Assembly: GCA_964565715.1 (NCBI GenBank)
Contig: CAZMGG010000154.1
Span: 1 to 12,552 of the forward strand
DNA: 12,552 bases
Source of the DNA: CAZMGG01 sp964565715
Lineage (GTDB): Bacteria > Planctomycetota > UBA1135 > UBA2386
Reading direction: 5' to 3'
The notes under the pieces are model-generated. The model was not told the origin of the DNA. It did no database searches and worked only from the letters and a program-made list of their open reading frames with translations. The translations under genes were made by a program, and so were the position numbers. Positions within the stretch are counted from its first letter, which is position 1. Each line of letters opens with the position of its first letter. Positions 1 through 4,620 of the stretch are shown in pieces.

Positions 1-1514
1 CCGAGCGTCTTGCCGGTGCCGTAGTTGTTGATGAAGTGCAGGTGGTAGCCGCACACGCCGGGATCACGCACCAGCTCGCGGATCCGCGTGCAGGCCTGGT
101 CGTCGACGATCTCGTCGGCGTCCAGCACCAGGATCCAGTCGCCCGTGGCAGCCCGCAGGCCCGTGTTGCGTGGCGCGCTGAAGTCGTCGTCCCAGGCCTC
201 GTGCAGCACGCGGGCGCCGAACGACTCGGCGATCGCCACGGTGTCGTCGGTGCTGCCGGTGTCGACGATCACGATCTCGTCCACCGCCGACCGCACGGCC
301 GAGAGGCACTCCGGCAGGAAGCGCTGCTCGTTGCGGGCGATCATGCACAGGCTGATCCGCGGCTCGCGGCCCGCCCACGGCGCCGGCCGTTCGGCGGCGG
401 CCCGCGCCACCGGGTCGTCGCTCGACTCCCAGCAGGGCTTGCCGCGCACCAGCGGCTGCCAGCGCGCCAGCATGGCTTCGCCCTCGAGCGCGAACACCGC
501 CGGCGCCGTCACCTTCGGCGCAGCCTGCGCCAGCTCGCCGTCCACCACCTCGGTGGGCGGCGCCACGCAGTCCAGCCGCATCAGCCAGTCCTCGAACGCG
601 ATGCCGCCGTTGCGCCATTCTTCGCTCACCGGCCCCGTCAGCAGCACGTCGGTCCGCGCGGCCATCAGGCCCGAGAGGTCGCCCGGCGCCGCCCGTTGCC
701 CGTCGCGCCCGGGCACCGCCGGGCCGACCTCGGCCGCCGCCGCCAGCGCCGTGAACAGCGCTGCGCCCGGTACCGTGCCGGCCCGCAGGAACCACAGCAG
801 ATCGCCCTCGCTCTCGGCCACGGCCCGGTTCCAGCCGACCGCTTCGCCCGCAACGCCCTCCTCGAGGGATTCCTCGGCGCGCACGATCTCCCAGTCCGCC
901 GGCAGGAACGCCTGCAGCGCCCTCGCCGTACGCGCCTGTTCGGCCTCGTCGCCCGGCCCGATCAGCACCGAGCCGGCCAGCGCATCCTCCTTCGCCGCCA
1001 GGAGCCAGAACCGCGCCGGCGGCGCGCCATCCAGCCAGGCGGTCGCCACGAAGCCCTCGCGGAAGATGGTGCCGGCGAACTCGGGCCCGACGCCGTTCCA
1101 GCCCGGCACCCGCACCACGTCGCGCACCAGCAGCCCGGCGGCGCCCATCGCCTGCAGCACCCGCCGCAACGGCAGCGCCTGGCCCGGATCGGCCGGATCG
1201 TCGTGGGGCTCCAGCGCGCCGGGACGGCCCTCCAATGCCATCCGCAACCGCCGCAGGCTCTGGCAGTTCTCCACCTCGAGCACGAGGCGGCCGCCGTCGA
1301 CGAGCCACGCGGCCGTGCGCCGCAGCAGTTCCTCGATCGGCCCCATGCGCTCGGTGAGCGGCCGCACCTCGATCTGCTCGATGGCACCGGCATCCGCATC
1401 CAGGCTCCCAGGCTCGGCCGGCAACCGGCGCACGCTGGCCGCCGGCCGCAGCAGTTGCTCGAACTGCTGCACCGTGCCGCCGAAGCCGATCGGTGCCGAC
1501 GAAGTCCTGGTCAT
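1..1514 (-). CDS. Multidomain family 2 glycosyltransferase, 3' end outside window
   Basis: The frame is open from an ATG at 1514 to the window edge (504 codons), so the C-terminus is missing. An AGAGG ribosome site lies a few bases before the ATG. From about residue 386 the protein is a clear GT-A fold family 2 glycosyltransferase: SLCMIARNE at 388-396, a VDTGSTDDT nucleotide-binding segment, SAPRNTGL, then WILVLDADE with the metal-binding DAD at 465-467. Such enzymes transfer a sugar from a nucleotide sugar, often in glycan or lipopolysaccharide assembly. Residues about 45-150 resemble the second half of a class I methyltransferase (an LVDGGRLVLEVEN strand) without a visible SAM-binding loop. 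Residues about 165-330 look like a second, degenerate GT-A domain (WNRAVAESEGDLLWFLRAGT, later FEDWLMRL) that lacks a DXD. The terminal domain assignment is firm; the two earlier ones are inference. Acceptor and sugar are unknown. It is divergent from birA, 87 bases away. Confidence 0.85.
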   Translation of the reverse strand, partial: MTRTSSAPIGFGGTVQQFEQLLRPAASVRRLPAEPGSLDADAGAIEQIEVRPLTERMGPIEELLRRTAAWLVDGGRLVLEVENCQSLRRLRMALEGRPGALEPHDDPADPGQALPLRRVLQAMGAAGLLVRDVVRVPGWNGVGPEFAGTIFREGFVATAWLDGAPPARFWLLAAKEDALAGSVLIGPGDEAEQARTARALQAFLPADWEIVRAEESLEEGVAGEAVGWNRAVAESEGDLLWFLRAGTVPGAALFTALAAAAEVGPAVPGRDGQRAAPGDLSGLMAARTDVLLTGPVSEEWRNGGIAFEDWLMRLDCVAPPTEVVDGELAQAAPKVTAPAVFALEGEAMLARWQPLVRGKPCWESSDDPVARAAAERPAPWAGREPRISLCMIARNEQRFLPECLSAVRSAVDEIVIVDTGSTDDTVAIAESFGARVLHEAWDDDFSAPRNTGLRAATGDWILVLDADEIVDDQACTRIRELVRDPGVCGYHLHFINNYGTGKTL

Positions 1515-1601
1515 GATCCTCTGCCGCGTCGCAGAAGCCGACGCTCCCCTCCCATCGGCAGTTCTGGACAGGCAACTTCAGCCGGGCACGATGGCGCGGC
1601 C

Positions 1602-2363
1602 ATGACCGGCCCCCTGTCCGACGCCGCCCTGGCGACCGAACTGGCCCGCACCACGCGGTTTGCACGCCTCCGCCACGTCGCGGAATGCGACACCACCCAG
1701 GATCTGGCCGCATCGGATTCCGGCCCGGGATCGGCGGTGTTCTGGGCCGACCATCAGACCCGCGGCCGCGGCCGCGAGGGCCGCGACTGGCACGACGAAC
1801 CCGGCCTCGACCTGGCGGTGACCTTCCGCGTCACCGGCCTGCAGCTGCCGCAGCCCGTGATGCTGCCGGCCTGCGTGCCGCTCTGCATCGCCGCCGCGCT
1901 GGATCACGCCGCCGGTACGCCGCTCACCGTGAAGTGGCCCAACGACGTGTTCGCCCGTGGCCGCAAGCTCGCCGGCGTGCTGATCGACGGCCGCGGCGAC
2001 CGCGCCGGCAGCTTCCTCATCGGCATCGGCATCAACGTCAACCGCACCCGCTTCCCGCCCGAGCTGGAGGCCACCGCCACGTCGCTGGCCCTGCTGTCGG
2101 GTCACGAACAGGACCGCGCCGCCGTGCTGCGCGACGTGGCCCAGGCGCTCGACGGCTGCCTCGCCGACCTGCAGGCGGACCGCACCGCGCCCTGGCTCGC
2201 CGCGTTCCGCGCCCGGCTCGGCCTGCTGGGTCGGCCGGTGCGGCTGCAGGCCCGGGGTGCCGAGCACCGCGGCACGCTCACGGCGCTCGACTTCGAACAC
2301 GTGGTCCTGGACGGCGCGCGCGAGTTCCCGCTCGGGCTGGTGCGGGCCATGCACCTCGCCTGA
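1602..2363 (+). CDS. birA: Biotin--[acetyl-CoA-carboxylase] ligase, class I (no HTH)
   Basis: Biotin-protein ligase makes biotinyl-5'-AMP from biotin and ATP and transfers biotin to the acceptor lysine of carboxylase carrier proteins in the cytoplasm. The 253-residue product has the family motifs in order: GRGREGRDW at 55-63 (biotinyl-AMP binding loop), KWPNDV at 111-116, RKLAGVLID at 121-129 with the conserved lysine K122, and GIGINVN at 141-147. A short C-terminal SH3-like domain (about 208-253) follows. There is no N-terminal winged helix, so it should be a ligase only and not a biotin-responsive repressor like the E. coli enzyme. The ATG at 1602 gives a natural N-terminus close to the family start. 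The same frame stays open upstream, but that stretch is antisense to the glycosyltransferase. I see no clear ribosome site. It converges on the DoxX operon. Confidence 0.95.
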   Translation: MTGPLSDAALATELARTTRFARLRHVAECDTTQDLAASDSGPGSAVFWADHQTRGRGREGRDWHDEPGLDLAVTFRVTGLQLPQPVMLPACVPLCIAAALDHAAGTPLTVKWPNDVFARGRKLAGVLIDGRGDRAGSFLIGIGINVNRTRFPPELEATATSLALLSGHEQDRAAVLRDVAQALDGCLADLQADRTAPWLAAFRARLGLLGRPVRLQARGAEHRGTLTALDFEHVVLDGAREFPLGLVRAMHLA

Positions 2364-2370
2364 CGATTAT

Positions 2371-2402
2371 CGGGCGCGATCCCGCGTGCCGAACACCGCC
2401 CG
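2371..2402. terminator. Possible hairpin between convergent birA and DoxX genes
   Basis: CGGGCG (2371-2376) and CGCCCG (2397-2402) can pair around a 20-base loop in the 39-base gap between two convergent stop codons. The location suits a two-way terminator, but the loop is long and there is no T tract, so the assignment is weak. The right arm overlaps the edge of the DoxX repeat block. Confidence 0.25.
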
Positions 2403-2740
2403 CTAGGCCCGCGACGAGCCCCGTTCGCCGAACAGCGCCCGGTCCAGCGAGACGGCGCCGGGGCCGGTGGCCAGGAAGACCAGCGCCACGCAGAGGTAGA
2501 GCAGGGCCAGCTCATAGCCCTGCACGAGCGGGTCGCCGCGCACCACCAGGTGTACGTAGACCGCCACCGCCATGGTGCAGAGGAGCCCGAACGACGCCAG
2601 CGGCATCAGGGCGCCGAGCGCCCAGGCGATGCCGCCGCCGAACTCGGACAGCGCCGCCAGGGCCTGCAGCCAGCCCGGCGCGAACGCGTTCTCGCCCATC
2701 CACCCGAACGGCTGTTGGATCTTGCCCCAGCCGTGGATCG
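2398..2740. repeat. 343-bp perfect direct repeat, copy 1 (DoxX gene 2)
   Basis: This block is identical base for base to 2853-3195, at an offset of 455. It covers codons 33-143, the stop codon and five bases beyond the distal DoxX gene. Identity ends abruptly at both sides: the adjoining 94 bases of coding sequence (2741-2834 against 3196-3289) align without gaps at only about 69% (65/94 by my count). The bases after the stop do not match. Confidence 0.97.
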
Positions 2741-2834
2741 TCAGAGCCGCACCCACCATGATGCGCGCGAGCAGCAGGCCGAGCGACATCGCGACCGGCT
2801 GCCGCCGCACACGGAACCACGCACGCAGGCCCAT
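2403..2834 (-). CDS. DoxX family membrane protein (distal copy)
   Basis: A 143-residue integral membrane protein of the DoxX family with about four membrane segments (roughly 16-36, 56-82, 85-99 and 108-125). Family hallmarks visible are IHGWGKI at 33-39, SEFGGGIAWALGAL at 63-76, a conserved VHLVVRG at 94-100 and YELALLYLCVAL followed by a GPG near the C-terminus. Members have been linked to thiosulfate:quinone oxidation in archaea and to redox stress complexes in mycobacteria; the role here is unknown. It is the last gene of an operon, 23 bases after the near-identical proximal copy. Residues 33-143 are identical to that copy, while residues 1-32 share only 17 positions. There is no obvious Shine-Dalgarno before the ATG (the preceding bases are GTCCCCC), so translation may depend on the upstream gene. 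Confidence 0.88.
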   Translation of the reverse strand: MGLRAWFRVRRQPVAMSLGLLLARIMVGAALTIHGWGKIQQPFGWMGENAFAPGWLQALAALSEFGGGIAWALGALMPLASFGLLCTMAVAVYVHLVVRGDPLVQGYELALLYLCVALVFLATGPGAVSLDRALFGERGSSRA

Positions 2835-2852
2835 GGGGGACGCGGTCTCGCG

Positions 2853-3195
2853 GCCCGCTAGGCCCGCGACGAGCCCCGTTCGCCGAACAGCGCCCGGTCC
2901 AGCGAGACGGCGCCGGGGCCGGTGGCCAGGAAGACCAGCGCCACGCAGAGGTAGAGCAGGGCCAGCTCATAGCCCTGCACGAGCGGGTCGCCGCGCACCA
3001 CCAGGTGTACGTAGACCGCCACCGCCATGGTGCAGAGGAGCCCGAACGACGCCAGCGGCATCAGGGCGCCGAGCGCCCAGGCGATGCCGCCGCCGAACTC
3101 GGACAGCGCCGCCAGGGCCTGCAGCCAGCCCGGCGCGAACGCGTTCTCGCCCATCCACCCGAACGGCTGTTGGATCTTGCCCCAGCCGTGGATCG
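2853..3195. repeat. 343-bp perfect direct repeat, copy 2 (DoxX gene 1)
   Basis: Second copy of the block at 2398-2740. It covers codons 33-143, the stop codon and five following bases of the proximal DoxX gene. The two copies lie in the same orientation, 112 bases apart end to start. Confidence 0.97.
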
Positions 3196-3289
3196 CCATG
3201 GCCACGCCGGCGGCGACGCGCAACGGCACCAGGGCGAGCGAAACCGCGACCGGCTGGGATCGCACACGGAACCAATCACGGGGACTCAT
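2858..3289 (-). CDS. DoxX family membrane protein (proximal copy)
   Basis: Also 143 residues and about four membrane segments, with the same DoxX hallmarks as its neighbour (IHGWGKI at 33-39, SEFGGGIAWALGAL at 63-76). The start is set by three points: the ATG at 3289 overlaps the stop of the YjbR-like gene as ATGA, a GGAAGG ribosome site sits seven bases before it, and the N-terminus MSPRDWFRVR aligns with MGLRAWFRVR of the distal copy without gaps. A longer frame reaching 3484 lies over the YjbR-like gene in another frame and is not used. The stop/start overlap implies translational coupling to the YjbR-like gene. The N-terminal 32 residues and first membrane segment differ from the paralogue, so the pair may differ in membrane insertion or partner choice; that is inference. 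Confidence 0.88.
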   Translation of the reverse strand: MSPRDWFRVRSQPVAVSLALVPLRVAAGVAMAIHGWGKIQQPFGWMGENAFAPGWLQALAALSEFGGGIAWALGALMPLASFGLLCTMAVAVYVHLVVRGDPLVQGYELALLYLCVALVFLATGPGAVSLDRALFGERGSSRA

Positions 3290-3693
3290 CGGTCTGCCTT
3301 CCTGCTCACGGCCTTCGCCTTTGCCTTCGGACTCTTCGTGGTCTTGTTCGCGGTCTTCTTCGCACCCTGCCTCTTGCCGGCGACGCCGCCGACCGCCTGG
3401 TTCCAGGCGAGCTGCAGGGCCGCGCGCGCCGCGGCCACCGGTAGCACCGCCAGCTGCGCGATCGTCGCGCCGCCGCGACCCCACGCGCCGCTGGCCGGTG
3501 CGAACACAGCGGGCTGCTCGCGCACCAGCGTCGCCTGATCCGCCGGCGAGAGCCGCACCATCCCCCAGGTCCCGTCGGGCCCGAGCGTCGCGAAGATGCG
3601 CCCGCCGACGCGGAAGTCGGGGTGGCCGTGGTGCGCACCCTCGCTCACGTCCGGCAGGGCGAGGCAGAGCGCGCGGAACCGGTCGGCATCCAT
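3286..3693 (-). CDS. YjbR/MmcQ-like protein with lysine-rich C-terminal tail
   Basis: A 135-residue cytoplasmic protein. Residues 1-75 match the YjbR/MmcQ family, which has a fold related to the CyaY DNA-binding-like architecture: FRALCLALPDVSEG, then HGHPDFRVGGRIFATL at 23-38 and WGMVRLSP at 43-50. Biochemical function in the family is not established. Beyond about residue 104 it carries an added tail, 107-135, in which 12 of 29 residues are Lys or Arg with Ala/Thr/Ser between them, like the basic tails of histone H1-like or AKK-type DNA-binding proteins. I chose the ATG at 3693 because it gives the usual family N-terminus; an ATG at 3720 and a TTG at 3729 are in-frame alternatives. It is the first gene of the operon with the two DoxX genes, overlapping the first by four bases. 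Confidence 0.8.
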   Translation of the reverse strand: MDADRFRALCLALPDVSEGAHHGHPDFRVGGRIFATLGPDGTWGMVRLSPADQATLVREQPAVFAPASGAWGRGGATIAQLAVLPVAAARAALQLAWNQAVGGVAGKRQGAKKTANKTTKSPKAKAKAVSRKADR

Positions 3694-3761
3694 CGGCGCG
3701 ATTGCACCGGCCAGGGCCATCGGGCGCAACGCGGCGCCGGCGACGAAGTCGCCGTGTAGAT

Positions 3762-3790
3762 CGTAAACTATTTCAAGGCAGATAGTTACG
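3762..3790. promoter_or_regulatory. AT-rich dyad, candidate operator for the YjbR-DoxX-DoxX operon
   Basis: CGTAAACTAT (3762-3771) and ATAGTTACG (3782-3790) form an inverted repeat of nine pairs with one extra A, around a ten-base spacer. It is a strikingly AT-rich island in GC-rich surroundings. It lies in the gap between the Fic-like stop codon (3805) and the YjbR-like start, 69 bases upstream of the chosen ATG. The dyad with about 16 bases between half-site centres fits a dimeric repressor site overlapping a promoter. No regulator gene is adjacent, so which protein binds is unknown. I could not settle on a -35/-10 pair. A terminator for the Fic-like gene is less likely because the stem is AT-rich. 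Confidence 0.4.
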
Positions 3791-3804
3791 GTTGCCCACT
3801 GCCG

Positions 3805-4584
3805 TCACGGCCGACCCTCGGCCGCCGCCAGCACCCGCGCCTCCCACTGCACCACCCGCATGGGCGGCGGCCCGGTCATCAGGTTCTGCAGCAGCGTGCG
3901 GTCCGACGCGTCGGGCGTGATGGCCGGGTAGCCGCGGCTCATCAGGTAGCTGCACATCGCCACCCACGCCATCACCTGGTTGAAGTCGGGGAACGGCGCC
4001 ACGCGGGCCAGCCGCCACAGCACGCGGAAGGCCTGGCGTACCGGGTGCAGCGTCTCGAAGTACTGCGGCAGGTCGCGGTAGCAGTTGGCGCGATGGAAGG
4101 AATCGAGGATGCGCCGCAGTTCGTCGGGCTTCGGATAGACCACGTACAGCACGGCGTCCCACGGCGCGTCGGCGCGCAGCAGGTTGCCGCGGAAGCGGGC
4201 GACGCCGCGGGTCATCGCCTGGAACAGGTCCATCAGGAAGTGGCCATCGGGCGGTTCGCCGCCCGCCGCACGATCGCGCATGGCGCGCAGCGCATCGGCG
4301 AGGCCGAGCGCCATCTGGTGCTCCTGGCTCTCCCGGGCGAGCCGGGTGCCCCGTCCGGCCAGGGCCTCGGCGATGTCGTCGTCGAATACCACGAGGCCGC
4401 GCAGGCGCAGCAAGCCGCCGATCCAGGCGGCGTCGCCGCCCGGCAGGCGGCGCAGACCGGCGTGGAAGCGGTCGCTGCCGGCGATCGGTTCCTGCTCCAG
4501 ACGGGCCGCCGCAAGTCGCGTCGCCAGAGCGAGATCGATCCGTTCGATCATGCTCGGGGCGGTGCTGGGGAGGTCGCCGGACAT
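3805..4584 (-). CDS. Fic-fold protein with degenerate active-site motif
   Basis: A 259-residue protein that follows the Fic domain layout. It has a helical N-terminus, then RESQEHQMALGLADALRAM (85-103), where Fic proteins carry a conserved EAxN-type helix, and GVARFRGNLLR at 127-137 in place of the GxYR segment. An LHPVRQAF helix at 179-186 leads into the motif helix ending SRGYPAI. Active Fic enzymes use HPFxxGNGR to move AMP or other phosphate groups onto proteins. Here the motif is APFPDFNQV at 196-204: the catalytic His is Ala, both glycines are Phe and Gln, and the Arg is Val, while P, F, D and N remain. It is therefore probably inactive as a standard AMP transferase, or has a changed chemistry. 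The ATG at 4584 has a GAGGGG ribosome site. It is divergent from the AsmA-like gene. Fold assignment is by pattern only. Confidence 0.6.
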   Translation of the reverse strand: MSGDLPSTAPSMIERIDLALATRLAAARLEQEPIAGSDRFHAGLRRLPGGDAAWIGGLLRLRGLVVFDDDIAEALAGRGTRLARESQEHQMALGLADALRAMRDRAAGGEPPDGHFLMDLFQAMTRGVARFRGNLLRADAPWDAVLYVVYPKPDELRRILDSFHRANCYRDLPQYFETLHPVRQAFRVLWRLARVAPFPDFNQVMAWVAMCSYLMSRGYPAITPDASDRTLLQNLMTGPPPMRVVQWEARVLAAAEGRP

Positions 4585-4607
4585 GGGTGCCCCTCTTTCG
4601 GCATAAT
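4578..4607 (+). promoter_or_regulatory. Candidate promoter giving a near-leaderless AsmA mRNA
   Basis: CATAAT at 4602-4607 resembles a -10 hexamer. CGGACA at 4578-4583, 18 bases upstream, keeps GACA of TTGACA. A start point about seven bases after the -10 would leave a leader of only about six bases before the ATG at 4621, in line with the absence of any ribosome site there (the leader is a C run). The -35 overlaps the Fic-like start codon on the other strand. This is pattern matching only. Confidence 0.35.
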
Positions 4608-4620
4608 CGCCCCCCCACTC

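Noticed and set aside
1533..1565. Imperfect dyad (AGAA-GCCGA with TCGGC-ag-TTCT) between the glycosyltransferase and birA starts
   Set aside because: The arms are short and interrupted, the loop is 13 bases, and no promoter element can be aligned with it, so chance is a sufficient explanation.
36..1601. Long plus-strand open frame that reads straight into birA, suggesting a 775-residue fusion
   Set aside because: The upstream part is Arg/His/Gly-rich low-complexity sequence antisense to the glycosyltransferase, which has clear motifs on the minus strand. The biotin ligase starts naturally at 1602.
64..1713. 549-residue minus-strand open frame overlapping the glycosyltransferase
   Set aside because: It has the Arg/Gly/Ala-rich composition of an out-of-frame shadow in GC-rich DNA. 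The glycosyltransferase motifs are in a different minus-strand frame that stays open to the window edge.
2398..3195. Direct repeats as the ends of a mobile element
   Set aside because: The repeats are the coding parts of two paralogous genes, with no transposase, inverted ends or target duplication between or around them.
3290..3484. N-terminal extension of the proximal DoxX gene to 208 residues
   Set aside because: The extension is a charged shadow of the YjbR-like gene. The ATGA overlap, the GGAAGG site and the alignment to the other DoxX copy all set the start at 3289.
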